Notes: generated by a model not told the origin, from the sequence alone. A DNA stretch of 64,000 bases from Afifellaceae bacterium (GCA_028281235.1 JANQKG010000014.1:1-64000), one strand, 5' to 3'; shown: positions 30,398 through 39,329, counted from the stretch's first letter. Numbers and translations: made by a program.

Positions 30398-33300
30398 TCA
30401 CTCCGCCGCCTGAGCGAGCGGCGTGGCAACGGGCTCGTCAAGCGCTTGGATGAGCCGTTTGCGATCCGCCAGCGCGGCCCGGCCCTGTGCATCCTTGACG
30501 TGGCCGAAGCCGCGGATGCTGAGCGGATAGGCGGCGAGCGCCAGAGCCACGTCGCTGCGCTCCGCGGAGAGCTTGGCTTCAATCAGGTCGAGATCGGCCT
30601 CGTAGTCGGCGAGGAGCTGACGCTCCCAGCGCCGCTCGGCCGTATAGCTGAACGGATTGAGCGCAGTCCGACGCAGAAAGCGAAGCCTGGCCAACGCGCG
30701 GAACACGACCATCATCCACGGCCCGAACTGCATCTTCTTCAGATGACCGGTCTTTTTGTCGCGTCGGCCGAAGATCGGCGGTGCAAGATGGAACTGCAGC
30801 CAGCCCCAGCTCTCAAATTGCTGCTTGAGCTGCCCCTCGAACGAGCCGTCCGTGAAGAGTCGTGCCACTTCAAACTCGTCCTTCACCGCCATCAATTTAA
30901 AGAGCGCGTGCGCAATCTGCATCGACACCGCCGTATCGCCGTTCATCAAACGGCGCTCGATGGCCGCGATCCGCTCCACCCGCTCTTTGTAGCGCGCCGC
31001 GTAGCGCGCGTTCTGATAGGCCGTCAGAAACGCCACGCGCTGCTCCACCACGTCGGACAAGCGCGGCGCAACGTCGGCCGGCTCCGGCGACACGCCGGCT
31101 GCCAACTCCACCGCCCGAAGGTCGACCGCCGCGCGCCGCCCGTACTCAAAAGCCGCGACGTTCATATCTGCGGCAACGCCATTGAGCTTGATCGCCTCAA
31201 GGATCGATCCACGCGACACCGGCAAGCCGCCCTGCTGCCAGGCAAAGCCGACCATGAACATGTTGGTGGCAATCGCATCGCCGAAGAGCGCCACGGCAAG
31301 GCGCTGCGCCTCAATGACACGAAGCTGCTCAGCGCCCGCCCGCTCCGCCAGCACCTGCTCCAAACGGCGCGTCGGCAGCGAAAAATCAGCGTCGCGTGTG
31401 AAGTCCCCCGGATAGGTCTCGTGGCGGTTGACGAAGACCTGCGTCGTGCCCGGACGGATGGCGGTCAGCGCCGCCTTGGAACCGGCAACGACGATGTCGC
31501 AGGCAAGCACCGTGTCGGCCTCCTCCGCGGCGATGCGGATGGCATGAATGTCCTCCGGCTTCGGCGCAATGCGCATATGCGCCGTGACCGCGCCGCCCTT
31601 TTGCGCAAGCCCTGCCATGTCGATCGTGCCGACGCCGAGGCCGTCGAGATGCGCCGCCATGCCGATCACCGCGCCGACGGTCACCACGCCGGTGCCGCCG
31701 ACCCCGGTGATGAGGATCGCCTTGGTGCTGTCCAGCGGCGCAAGTTTTGGCTCCGGCAGCGGCGCGGGTTCGTCCGTCGATGCGACGGGCGCTCCGCTCT
31801 TCAGCCGCGCGCCATGCACGGTGACGAAGGAGGGGCAGAAGCCCTCCAGGCACGAGAAGTCCTTGTTGCAGCTCGACTGGTCGATGGTACGCTTGCGGCC
31901 GAGCTCCGTCTCAAGCGGCTGCACGGCGACGCAGTTCGATTTCACGCCGCAATCGCCGCAGCCCTCGCAGACCAGTGCATTGATGACCACACGCCGATCG
32001 GGATCGGGATAGGCACCACGCTTGCGCCGGCGGCGCTTCTCCGCCGCGCAGGTCTGGTCGTAGATAAGGACGCTGAGGCCCTTGGTGTCGCGCAGCTCCT
32101 CCTGCACGTCCGCAAGCTTCGAGCGGTGATGGATCGTCAGCCCCTTGGGCCAGTGCGTGGTGCGTGGATATTTGTGCGGATCGTCCGTCACCAGCGCGAT
32201 GCGCTTGGCGCCCTCCGCCGCCACTTGCCGGGCGACCTGGTCGACGGTGAGGCCCCCCTCCACCGGCTGCCCGCCGGTCAGCGCCACCGCGTCGTTGTAG
32301 AGAATCTTGTAGGTGATGTTGACGCCGGCCGCCGCTGCTGCACGGATCGCCAGCGTTCCGGAATGAGAATATGTGCCGTCGCCGAGATTCTGAAAGACGT
32401 GGTCCCGCGTGGAGAACGGCGCTTCGCCGACCCAGTTCGCCCCCTCCGCGCCCATCTGAGTGAAACCCTCTGTGGCGCGGTCCATCCACAAGGCCATGTA
32501 ATGGCAGCCGATTCCCGCATATGCGTGGCTGCCCTCCGGCACAAGCGTTGAGGTGTTGTGCGGGCAGCCGGCGCAAAAATGCGGCACGCGCTTGCCGACC
32601 TCCTCAGTCGTCCTCACCAGCGCTTCGATGCGCTCCAGCTCGGTCAGTCGGGCGGCGATTTCAGCGTCGTCCGAATAGGCCGCGATGCGCCGCGCGATGA
32701 CGAGCGCGATCTGGTTGGCGTCAAGCGCGCCCCAGCTCGGCAGAAGCACGTTTTCCTGCTCATCGCGCTTGCCGATAACAATCGGCGCATCGGCGCGCCC
32801 GTAGAGCTGCTCCTTGAGCTGCGTCTCCACCAGCGAGCGCTTCTCTTCCACGACCAAGATCGACTGAAGCCCCTCAGCGAATTGCTCCACGCCGCTTGGC
32901 TCCAGCGGCCAAGGGGCTGCGACCTTGTAGAGCCGCAGGCCAAGATCGGCCGCACGCTTCTCGTCGATACCCAGAATGTCGAGCGCGCCTAGCGTATCGA
33001 GCCAGCTCTTGCCGAGCGAAACGATGCCGAGCCGCGGCTTCCGCCCGCCGGCCATCACGATGCGGTCGAGGTTGTTGGCGCGCAGGAACGCCACAGCCGC
33101 CGAGCGCCGCCAGCGCTGCAACAGCTCCTCCTTCTGCGACGCGCTGCGCCCGGAGCGGATATTGAGGCCGTCCGGCGGCGCCAGCACGTCCGGCATGACA
33201 GGCGACACACGGTCGAGCGACACATCGACCGACCCGGTCGCCTCGACATTGTCCTTCACGCACTTGATGCCGACCCACACCCCGGCGAAGCGCGACAGCG

Positions 33301-33847
33301 CCCAGCCGATCAGGCCGTAATCGACGATCTCCTGCACGCCGGCCGGATTGAGGATCGGCATCATCGCATCGACGAAGGCGAACTCCGATTGATGCGCAGT
33401 GGTGGAGCTTTCGCAGGTGTGGTCGTCGCCCATCAGGGCAATGACGCCGCCATTCTTCGACGTGCCGTCGAAATTGGCATGGCGCAACGCATCCCCCGCC
33501 CGGTCGACGCCCGGCCCCTTGCCGTACCAGATGCCGAAGACGCCGTCATAGCGCCCCTCGCCGCGGAGCTCCGCCTGCTGCGAGCCCCACACCGCCGTGG
33601 CCGCGAGGTCTTCGTTCAGCCCCGGCTGGAAGACGATGTCGTTCGCTTGAAGCAGCGCGCTCTCGCGCCAGAACTGGTGATCGAGACCGCCGAGCGGCGC
33701 CCCCCGATAGCCGGTGATGAAGCCAGCCGTATTTAAGCCGGCGCGACGATCAAGCTCTTTTCTCATGAGCGCCAGGCGCACAATCGCCTGGGTGCCGGAG
33801 ATGAGCACCCGATCCTTCGACAGATCGTATTTATCGCCTAGCGTCAC
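30398..33847 (-). CDS. Indolepyruvate ferredoxin oxidoreductase family protein, fused iorAB type
   Basis: A 1149-residue 2-oxoacid:ferredoxin oxidoreductase in one chain. The N-terminal pyrimidine-binding domain starts LGDKYDLSKDRVLISGTQA and contains GLNTAGFITGYRGAPLGGLD. The thiamine-diphosphate domain shows PHFCAGCPHNTS, GIGCHYMALWMDR and FQNLGDGTYSHSGTLAI. Iron-sulphur cysteines lie in CEGCGDCGVKSNC and in CNKDFSCLEGFCPSF. The gamma-type domain has LITGVGGTGVVTVGAVIGMAA, and a C-terminal extension of about 250 residues follows. Such proteins decarboxylate aryl- or branched-chain 2-oxoacids to acyl-CoA. The start is set at GTG 33847 by family similarity; an ATG at 33952 would add 35 unrelated residues. 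Confidence 0.88.
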   Translation of the reverse strand: MTLGDKYDLSKDRVLISGTQAIVRLALMRKELDRRAGLNTAGFITGYRGAPLGGLDHQFWRESALLQANDIVFQPGLNEDLAATAVWGSQQAELRGEGRYDGVFGIWYGKGPGVDRAGDALRHANFDGTSKNGGVIALMGDDHTCESSTTAHQSEFAFVDAMMPILNPAGVQEIVDYGLIGWALSRFAGVWVGIKCVKDNVEATGSVDVSLDRVSPVMPDVLAPPDGLNIRSGRSASQKEELLQRWRRSAAVAFLRANNLDRIVMAGGRKPRLGIVSLGKSWLDTLGALDILGIDEKRAADLGLRLYKVAAPWPLEPSGVEQFAEGLQSILVVEEKRSLVETQLKEQLYGRADAPIVIGKRDEQENVLLPSWGALDANQIALVIARRIAAYSDDAEIAARLTELERIEALVRTTEEVGKRVPHFCAGCPHNTSTLVPEGSHAYAGIGCHYMALWMDRATEGFTQMGAEGANWVGEAPFSTRDHVFQNLGDGTYSHSGTLAIRAAAAAGVNITYKILYNDAVALTGGQPVEGGLTVDQVARQVAAEGAKRIALVTDDPHKYPRTTHWPKGLTIHHRSKLADVQEELRDTKGLSVLIYDQTCAAEKRRRRKRGAYPDPDRRVVINALVCEGCGDCGVKSNCVAVQPLETELGRKRTIDQSSCNKDFSCLEGFCPSFVTVHGARLKSGAPVASTDEPAPLPEPKLAPLDSTKAILITGVGGTGVVTVGAVIGMAAHLDGLGVGTIDMAGLAQKGGAVTAHMRIAPKPEDIHAIRIAAEEADTVLACDIVVAGSKAALTAIRPGTTQVFVNRHETYPGDFTRDADFSLPTRRLEQVLAERAGAEQLRVIEAQRLAVALFGDAIATNMFMVGFAWQQGGLPVSRGSILEAIKLNGVAADMNVAAFEYGRRAAVDLRAVELAAGVSPEPADVAPRLSDVVEQRVAFLTAYQNARYAARYKERVERIAAIERRLMNGDTAVSMQIAHALFKLMAVKDEFEVARLFTDGSFEGQLKQQFESWGWLQFHLAPPIFGRRDKKTGHLKKMQFGPWMMVVFRALARLRFLRRTALNPFSYTAERRWERQLLADYEADLDLIEAKLSAERSDVALALAAYPLSIRGFGHVKDAQGRAALADRKRLIQALDEPVATPLAQAAE

Positions 33848-33973
33848 CCCATGGCGGAATGCACCCTTCCGATGGGGCTTAGGCGATGAACCGTACAGAA
33901 CAAAGGCACACGAACAATTTGGTGCCGACGCAACAGGAAGTCCATCCTGCATCCATACACGCGCCGGAAGATT

Positions 33974-34489
33974 TTACCGAGTCGTGTTGGCGCTATTTGA
34001 GTCATAAAGTGAAGATGGAAACGGCTCCTCGCTTGCGTCGACGTTCGTCTGATAGCCCGGACCGATCGCAAGCGGCCGATCCGGCAGGACCGACTGGTCC
34101 ACGTCGGAGACATAGTCCCTTTCAATCCGCATCAGTTCCTCGCCGCTTTGCGACAAGAGGCGCACCACGACGTGGTAGGGGCGATCCTTCTCCACGCCGG
34201 TGAGTGCCGGCGTCCGGAGCGCGATCCGCCCGCCGCCGCGCGCTGGGCGGCTCACGACGAAGGGCACGCCGCCGGCTGGATTTTCGAACGTCACTTCAAT
34301 CGTGGCACCCGGCGGCGGGTCTTTGCGCGGCATGAGCACGACACCATAGGTCGCCTCGGCGTTGCGATAGTTGAAGATGAAGCCGCCGCCGGCGATCTCC
34401 AGATATTGGCTTTGGTCCACGCAGCCAAAGAGGCTGAGGCCGGCGACCGCGACCATCGCAAGTGCTATGCGGGCCCGCCCCGCCGGCAT
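33974..34489 (-). CDS. Predicted lipoprotein, unknown function
   Basis: A 171-residue protein with a lipoprotein signal: ARIALAMVAVAGLSLFGC, lipobox L-F-G-C with the lipidated Cys at about residue 23. The mature part reads YLEIAGGGFIFNYRNAEATYGVVLMPRKDPPPG followed by beta-rich sequence (IEVTFENPAGGVPFVVSR, RIALRTPALTGVEKDRPYHVVVRLL) and an Asp/Ser-rich tail. I do not recognise a named family. It begins three bases after the stop of the DUF2125 gene, so the two share a transcript and probably an envelope role. Confidence 0.75.
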   Translation of the reverse strand: MPAGRARIALAMVAVAGLSLFGCVDQSQYLEIAGGGFIFNYRNAEATYGVVLMPRKDPPPGATIEVTFENPAGGVPFVVSRPARGGGRIALRTPALTGVEKDRPYHVVVRLLSQSGEELMRIERDYVSDVDQSVLPDRPLAIGPGYQTNVDASEEPFPSSLYDSNSANTTR

Positions 34490-34492
34490 CGG

Positions 34493-35476
34493 CTAAAGCG
34501 GTACACGCGGCAGGCCGAGCTCAAACAACCCGATTCGCGCCGCGCCGCCCTCGATTTCAACCACGATTTCGCTCGCCGGCTCACCATCCACGGTCGCCGG
34601 TCGCCCGAAGGCGAACAGAGCACCGACGACCGCGTTGCCAAGATTCTGCATCTGCGGCGGTAGCTTGGAGATGAAAGCAGGAAGCTGGTCGGCGCCGGCG
34701 ATGCGCAGCGTAATGGCGCCATCGAGCACGCCCGCCGCATCGACGGAAAGCTGCCCGACTGCTTTCAGCTTGGCGCCGCCGCTATCGAGCACGATGTCGA
34801 TCGCCCGTGCGGCGATCGGCGCGCTCAAGCCGGCGCGCCCATTGAGAAGCGCCCGTGGCGGGACGGAAAGATGCCCCGAGGCCCTGCCGCTTACCGTCGG
34901 AAAGGCAGCGCCGTCGGCAGAGACGGCAAGATCGGTAAAGCTGACCGCCGCTTCGGTGCCGCCGTCGTCCGCCGGCGCCAGTGTACCGGCAGCGCTGACC
35001 GCCGCAAGTTCCGGATCGGGAAGATTGGACAAAGCGAAGGCCGCCGAAAGATTGGCGGCGTCGAAGGACACGTCGCGCGGGCCGTTGAGACCGATGCCAA
35101 CATTCACGCCGGCGTCGCGCCAGCGGATTTCCGCCGGGCTCTCTAGCAGCGGCGATTCCACACGCGCCGGCGACGCCATGTCGATACGCGCAATTGTCGG
35201 GGCGAACACCGATGCGCCGCCCGTCACCGATCCGAGCCTGGCACGCGTGCCGGTGGACCGCTCCGCGATTGCGGTTTCGCCGCAGACGATGCGCATGGCG
35301 AACGGGAAGCCGGAGACTTGGCGGTCGCGGCAATCGACCTCCACCCCACGCTCGGCGATCTCTGTCAGCACCGACGGCGCCTGGCGGTCCGCCCAGCCGG
35401 CAAGCCAGAACCAGCCGCCCGACCAGGCGGCGGCCACGACAACCAAGATGATCAAGACCGCAATGAGCGTTCGCAT
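34493..35476 (-). CDS. DUF2125 domain protein, membrane-anchored
   Basis: A 327-residue protein with an N-terminal anchor (MRTLIAVLIILVVVAAAWSGGWFWLAG) and a large periplasmic beta-rich domain of the DUF2125 family: VEVDCRDRQVSGFPFAMRIVC, GSVTGGASVFAPTIARIDMASPA, AQGQLSVDAAG-like repeats and GKPATVDGEPASEIVVEIEGG near the end. Function is unknown; the family is widespread in Rhizobiales and has a repeated-strand architecture. The ATG at 35476 is followed directly by the anchor; upstream sequence has no signal. Transcribed with the lipoprotein gene and divergent from chaC. Confidence 0.8.
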   Translation of the reverse strand: MRTLIAVLIILVVVAAAWSGGWFWLAGWADRQAPSVLTEIAERGVEVDCRDRQVSGFPFAMRIVCGETAIAERSTGTRARLGSVTGGASVFAPTIARIDMASPARVESPLLESPAEIRWRDAGVNVGIGLNGPRDVSFDAANLSAAFALSNLPDPELAAVSAAGTLAPADDGGTEAAVSFTDLAVSADGAAFPTVSGRASGHLSVPPRALLNGRAGLSAPIAARAIDIVLDSGGAKLKAVGQLSVDAAGVLDGAITLRIAGADQLPAFISKLPPQMQNLGNAVVGALFAFGRPATVDGEPASEIVVEIEGGAARIGLFELGLPRVPL

Positions 35477-35548
35477 TGTCTCCCGTCCGGACCTTGTCAG
35501 GGCGCAAGCGGCTCTGTTAGGCGACCCGGCCCACCGAAGGACCAATCC

Positions 35549-36079
35549 ATGACCGAATTATGGGTGTTCGGCTACGGGTCGCTGATCTGGAGACCGGGTT
35601 TTCCGTATATAGATCGCCAGATCGCCCGCCTAGCAGGCGCGCACAGGGCGCTTTGCGTCTATTCGTGGGTGCATCGCGGCACACGGGAGCGCCCGGGCCT
35701 CGTGCTCGGTCTCGACCGGGGCGGCACGTGCCAGGGGATCGCCTATCGCGTCGCGCCGGAGGCCTGGGAGGATGTCGTCTTCTATCTGCGCGAGCGCGAG
35801 CAGGTCACCGCCGTCTACCTGGAGCGGCTGCGCACCATCCGCTTCGCCGACGGCAGGGCGGCCCGCGCCCTCACCTACATGGTCGACCGCAGGCACGACC
35901 AATATGCCGGCGAGCTCGACGAAGACACGCAGCTCCGCATCGTCGCTGGAGCACACGGCCAGTCGGGGGACAACCGCGCCTATGTCGTCAACACGGCCGC
36001 GCACCTGGAGGAACTCGGCATTCATGACGGCGTGCTCAGCCGGCTCGCCGCGCGACTAGAGATGCCTGTTGCCGATTGA
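35549..36079 (+). CDS. chaC: Glutathione-specific gamma-glutamylcyclotransferase (ChaC)
   Basis: A 176-residue ChaC-type enzyme that splits glutathione to 5-oxoproline and Cys-Gly. The substrate-binding loop YGSL lies in WVFGYGSLIWRPGFPY at about 7-22; later conserved stretches are VYSWVHRGTRERPGLVLGLDRGG, YLREREQVTAVYL (catalytic-type Glu) and ALTYMVDRRHDQYAG. Length fits ChaC. ATG 35549 with GAAGGA seven bases upstream; an upstream extension overlaps the divergent gene. Confidence 0.9.
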   Translation: MTELWVFGYGSLIWRPGFPYIDRQIARLAGAHRALCVYSWVHRGTRERPGLVLGLDRGGTCQGIAYRVAPEAWEDVVFYLREREQVTAVYLERLRTIRFADGRAARALTYMVDRRHDQYAGELDEDTQLRIVAGAHGQSGDNRAYVVNTAAHLEELGIHDGVLSRLAARLEMPVAD

Positions 36080-36082
36080 GGC

Positions 36083-36415
36083 TCAGGCTGCCAGCGGTAA
36101 AGGGTTGTCCGCCTCAACGGGACGCAGGTCCCAGATGACGCCGCGCCGCTCTGCCTCGCTCGACGCCAAGAGGTGCACATAGACGGCCGCGCCTGACGCG
36201 ACACGCGATTCGGAGGCCATCGCCTCAACGCCGCCGACCCACACGATCTGTCCGCCGCTGACGGCGACGGCGACGCCCTCGCAAAGCGCCGCGGCCTCCG
36301 CAGCCTCCATGCGGGTGAACAGATAGCGGCGCCCCGATCGGCCGGTCCAATAGAGGTAGCGGGCCGGAATTCCGGCGGCGAGCGCAACTTTGGAGATGTG
36401 CGGTATCGACGACAT
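36083..36415 (-). CDS. Small uncharacterised protein behind a LexA-type box
   Basis: A 110-residue cytoplasmic protein with no signal or membrane segment. It starts SSIPHISKVALAAGIPARY and continues LYWTGRSGRRYLFTRMEAAEAAAL, VAVSGGQIVWVGGVEAMA and AAVYVHLLASSEAERRGVIWDLRP. I do not recognise a named family. The LFTRM...AVAV and VYVHLLA stretches suggest a small mixed alpha/beta domain. The ATG at 36415 has GGGAGAC upstream, and the promoter region holds an exact GTTC-N7-GTTC box, so SOS control is inferred. It is convergent with chaC (three-base gap). Confidence 0.6.
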   Translation of the reverse strand: MSSIPHISKVALAAGIPARYLYWTGRSGRRYLFTRMEAAEAAALCEGVAVAVSGGQIVWVGGVEAMASESRVASGAAVYVHLLASSEAERRGVIWDLRPVEADNPLPLAA

Positions 36416-36432
36416 GCTGTCTCCCAACGCTG

Positions 36433-36461
36433 GAACATACAAGGAACGTATTTGTATGTTC
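36433..36461 (-). promoter_or_regulatory. LexA (SOS) box in extended inverted repeat
   Basis: On the gene strand the region reads GTTC-CTTGTAT-GTTC (plus-strand GAACATACAAGGAAC, 36433-36447), an exact match to the alphaproteobacterial LexA box GTTC-N7-GTTC. The box is also part of a 10-bp inverted repeat GAACATACAA/TTGTATGTTC with a 9-base spacer. It lies 18-46 bases before the ATG at 36415, a repressor position. Confidence 0.7.
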
Positions 36462-36554
36462 ACGTTGTGTCTTCGTCAAGCACCGTCCGCAACGGCGCAG
36501 GACCGACACAACATCCTGCGCTGAGTATGGAACCTACCACGAAATGTTGAACAT

Positions 36555-37316
36555 TCAGTAACCATCCGAAGGGCCGTCGCCAACGGCTTGGCGGACCGTC
36601 TTGTCGACATGTGATTCGGCGATCAGCGCCTCGGTCGCGCCCTCAATCATGGCCTCCAACTCGTCGGAAAATGCCTCGCTGTCCCTACCCGGTGGGATGG
36701 GCGGCAGCAGCGACGCAACGATCGTTCCCCGCCGATGGATGAACGTCCGGCGCGGCCAGTACAAGCCGGAATTCAGCGCAACGGGCAGGCACGGTACGCC
36801 CAGCTCGCGATAAAGCCGCACCACGCCGCGCCGATATTGTGGTGGGGCGAGCGGCGGCCGCCTGGTGCCTTCCGGGAAGATGATGATCTGTCGGCCCTCG
36901 CCGACCGCCTGCTGCGCATGCGCCGTCATTGCCGCCATCGCCGCGGAGCCGCCGCCGCGATCGACGGGGATCATCCCGGCCTTCTTCAGATACCAGCCGA
37001 ACAGCGGAACCCACAGCAAGGATCGCTTCAGGATGAAGGTCGGCCGCGGGAAGAGCTCAATCAGCCGTAGCGTCTCCCACGCCGATTGGTGCTTGGACGC
37101 GACGATAAAGCCGCCTGCCGGAATGTTCTCGCGTCCGCGAATCTCGTCGTCGATCCCGCAGATCGTCTCGTGCAGCCACAGCGTGGAGCGCACCCAGAAA
37201 CGGCCGATCGGCCAGAAATACTTCTCAGGAAACAAAAGCACCGGCGAAAAGATGACCGCCTGAAACAGGAAGTTCACGTAGACCGCGAGATTGAAAAGGA
37301 GGGATCGCAAAAGCAC
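36555..37316 (-). CDS. plsC: 1-acyl-sn-glycerol-3-phosphate acyltransferase
   Basis: A 253-residue PlsC acyltransferase that makes phosphatidic acid at the inner membrane. Two N-terminal hydrophobic stretches are LLFNLAVYVNFLFQAVIF and an FWPIGRFWVRSTLWLHE segment. The catalytic motif is SKHQSAWETL, an H-x4-E in place of the usual H-x4-D, a known variant in alphaproteobacteria. Further motifs are IPVDRGGGSAAM, FPEGTRRPP and LPVALNSGLYW. It lies 45 bases after ftsX on the same strand; they may be co-transcribed. Confidence 0.9.
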   Translation of the reverse strand: MLLRSLLFNLAVYVNFLFQAVIFSPVLLFPEKYFWPIGRFWVRSTLWLHETICGIDDEIRGRENIPAGGFIVASKHQSAWETLRLIELFPRPTFILKRSLLWVPLFGWYLKKAGMIPVDRGGGSAAMAAMTAHAQQAVGEGRQIIIFPEGTRRPPLAPPQYRRGVVRLYRELGVPCLPVALNSGLYWPRRTFIHRRGTIVASLLPPIPPGRDSEAFSDELEAMIEGATEALIAESHVDKTVRQAVGDGPSDGY

Positions 37317-37361
37317 GGCAGGCGGTTCCCCAGAGGCGTTGTGGTGGTGGGCCGCCGGCCC

Positions 37362-38408
37362 TTAATCGATCTCTTTGAGCGTCCGGCGCACCGTGACCCG
37401 CGCCGTCACCGCGATGATCACGGCAAGCGCCAGCACCGTCACGGCGGCTCCGACATAGCCGTTCACGCCCACCGCAACACCGCCGAAGAGACTGCGCAGC
37501 TGTGCCTCTTCCGGGGTCGCCCCCTCCAGTCGGCCAAGGAAGGTCAGGCCCAGAAAGAGCGCCACCGCGATACCCCCGCCAATGCCGGCGCCCTTCAGCC
37601 CAAGCAACAGAAAATGCCGCTGGAACTCGCGCGCGACATAGCTGTCTTCCGCGCCAACGAAATGTAGGACTTCAATCACGTTGCGGTTGCCCGCCATTGC
37701 GCCGCGCGTCGCAAAGACCACGCAAAGTGCCGTGGCTGCGAAGACCAGACCCAGCACGACGAGCCCCACCAGCGTCATGACCCGCGCCATGGCCGAAAGC
37801 CGCTGCAGCCACTGGCCATGATCGTCGAGGCTGGCGGTCGGGACTTCCTCCTGGAGGCGGGCGGCGAGCGCGCCAAGGTCGACGTCCGGCGCAATCCGCA
37901 CGGCGATGAGCCGCGGTATCGGCAGTTCGGCGATGTCGAGACCCGATCCGAGCCACGGCTCCAGAAGCGCCGTCGATTCAGATTGCGCAATGGCCGTCGC
38001 GGAGGCCACGCCAGGAAACAAGGTGGCGATATCGACCGCACGCTCTACGGCGGCGTCGACATCCATCCCCTCGCCCGGCTTGATCTGGATCGTCACCTCA
38101 TCGGCAATCTGCCGCTGCCAGCTCTCCGCACGATCGGCAACGATGGCGACGGCCGCCACCGAAAGGCAGGCGAGAAAGCTCATGATCGCCACGAGCGTCA
38201 AAAGCGTACGGCGGGCGACGGAGCGCGGCGGCACAATCGGATTGGTGGAGCCCGGTGGGGCGGCGCGGCTGCCGGCCCCGGCCGTCATCTGTCCGACGAC
38301 TTCCGCCGCAGGAATCTTCGCAGACGATCGCCGACGACCGCGACGGCCCCGCGCACCCCGGCCGGGCGCGCGCGGTGCCTGTTCTGCAGCCGGCATCTGC
38401 TCAGTCAT
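37362..38408 (-). CDS. ftsX: Cell division protein FtsX
   Basis: A 348-residue ABC-transporter-like membrane subunit. A long basic N-terminal tail rich in Arg/Gly/Pro (about 75 residues) precedes the first helix (LLTLVAIMSFLACLSVAAVAI). A periplasmic loop at about 105-215 follows, then three helices (VGLVVLGLVFAATALCVVF, LKGAGIGGGIAVALFLGL, GAAVTVLALAVIIAVTARV). FtsEX couples ATP use to activation of peptidoglycan amidases at division. Start overlaps the end of ftsE by eight bases. Confidence 0.93.
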   Translation of the reverse strand: MTEQMPAAEQAPRAPGRGARGRRGRRRSSAKIPAAEVVGQMTAGAGSRAAPPGSTNPIVPPRSVARRTLLTLVAIMSFLACLSVAAVAIVADRAESWQRQIADEVTIQIKPGEGMDVDAAVERAVDIATLFPGVASATAIAQSESTALLEPWLGSGLDIAELPIPRLIAVRIAPDVDLGALAARLQEEVPTASLDDHGQWLQRLSAMARVMTLVGLVVLGLVFAATALCVVFATRGAMAGNRNVIEVLHFVGAEDSYVAREFQRHFLLLGLKGAGIGGGIAVALFLGLTFLGRLEGATPEEAQLRSLFGGVAVGVNGYVGAAVTVLALAVIIAVTARVTVRRTLKEID

Positions 38409-39060
38409 AGATCTCGACTTGGCCGTTGTTCAGCACCAATCGCCGCGCATCGTATTGCTCCATCAGCGCCAAATCATGCGTGGCGATGATCACCGATGTG
38501 CCCAGCCGGTTCAGCTCTACGAACAGACGCAGAAGACGCCGCGCCAGCGGCGGGTCGACATTGCCCGTCGGCTCGTCGGCCAGAAGCACCTCCGGCTTGG
38601 TGATGAGGGCGCGGGCGATTGCCGAGCGCTGCTTCTCGCCGCCGGACAGGACGGGCGGATGGACCCACATCTTGTCGCCCAGCCCAACCCACTCCAGAAG
38701 CTCCTTCACGTCGCTGCGATAGCTCGATTCATCGGCGCCGGCGACGCGCAGCGGCAGCGCCACATTCTCAAACGTGGTGAGGTGGTCGAGCAGGCGGAAA
38801 TCCTGAAACACCAGCCCGATCCGGCGGCGCATGGCCGGAATCACCGTGCGCGACACCGTCGCGGCATCGCGGTCGAAGATGCGCACGCTGCCGCGCGTCG
38901 GCCTCAGCGATAGAAAGAGCAGGCGAAGGAGCGATGTCTTGCCCGCCCCCGACGGTCCGGTGACGAACTGGAACGAGCCGGACCCGATATGGAAGCTGAC
39001 ATCACGCAGAACTTCCGGCCCTAGACCGTATCTGAGGCCGACATTCTCAAAGCGAATCAC
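38401..39060 (-). CDS. ftsE: Cell division ATP-binding protein FtsE
   Basis: A 219-residue ABC ATPase. Walker A FVTGPSGAGKTSLL near residue 34, Q-loop VFQDFRLLDHL, signature LSGGEKQRSAIARAL, Walker B VLLADEPTGNVD and H-loop IIATHDLALM are all present. Works with FtsX. The upstream gap to the divergent zinc-ribbon gene holds two large hairpins and a CtrA box 206-220 bases away. Confidence 0.96.
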   Translation of the reverse strand: MIRFENVGLRYGLGPEVLRDVSFHIGSGSFQFVTGPSGAGKTSLLRLLFLSLRPTRGSVRIFDRDAATVSRTVIPAMRRRIGLVFQDFRLLDHLTTFENVALPLRVAGADESSYRSDVKELLEWVGLGDKMWVHPPVLSGGEKQRSAIARALITKPEVLLADEPTGNVDPPLARRLLRLFVELNRLGTSVIIATHDLALMEQYDARRLVLNNGQVEIYD

Positions 39061-39079
39061 AGCCTGAGCCCCGTTTCTC

Positions 39080-39227
39080 GTGTCCCGAATCTGAAGTTCG
39101 CATCATAGTTCAGCCAGCTCCGAGCGAACTTCAGATTCGATGGGACACTAGCAAGATATCCAGTCGAGTGTGGTTGGTTTGAAGTTCCACCAGCGAGCCC
39201 GCTGGAACAATGACAGGAACTTCAACC
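39080..39227. repeat. Two consecutive large hairpins between ftsE and the zinc-ribbon gene
   Basis: Hairpin one: arms GTGTCCCGAATCTGAAG...TTCGC (39080-39101) and GCGAAC...GGGACAC (39124-39148), with a 22-base loop. Hairpin two: GGTTTGAAGTTCC (39176-39188) with GGAACTTCAACC (39216-39227), enclosing CCAGCG/CGCTGG (39190-39205). Both share TGAAGTTC. The paired design recalls the hairpins at 49605-49772. Role unknown; no gene lies here. Confidence 0.7.
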
Positions 39228-39265
39228 CCACCACGCCCGCGTTTCAGCGGACAACCCCACGCGCA

Positions 39266-39280
39266 TTAAGACTGCGTTAA
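39266..39280 (+). promoter_or_regulatory. CtrA box upstream of the zinc-ribbon/hpt/receiver operon
   Basis: TTAAGACTGCGTTAA is an exact TTAA-N7-TTAA CtrA site, 50-64 bases before the GTG start of the plus-strand operon, the usual distance for direct promoter control. It could also influence divergent ftsEX. Confidence 0.7.
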
Positions 39281-39329
39281 CGTTAGCAATCGATGAATCG
39301 CTGGCCAGAAAACCTGTCCGAGCAGGCCA

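Noticed and set aside
30446-32551. 701-codon open frame antisense to the indolepyruvate oxidoreductase gene
   Set aside because: It lies wholly opposite a gene with clear motifs, has no family features and an Arg/His/Ala-rich composition typical of antisense frames in high-GC DNA.
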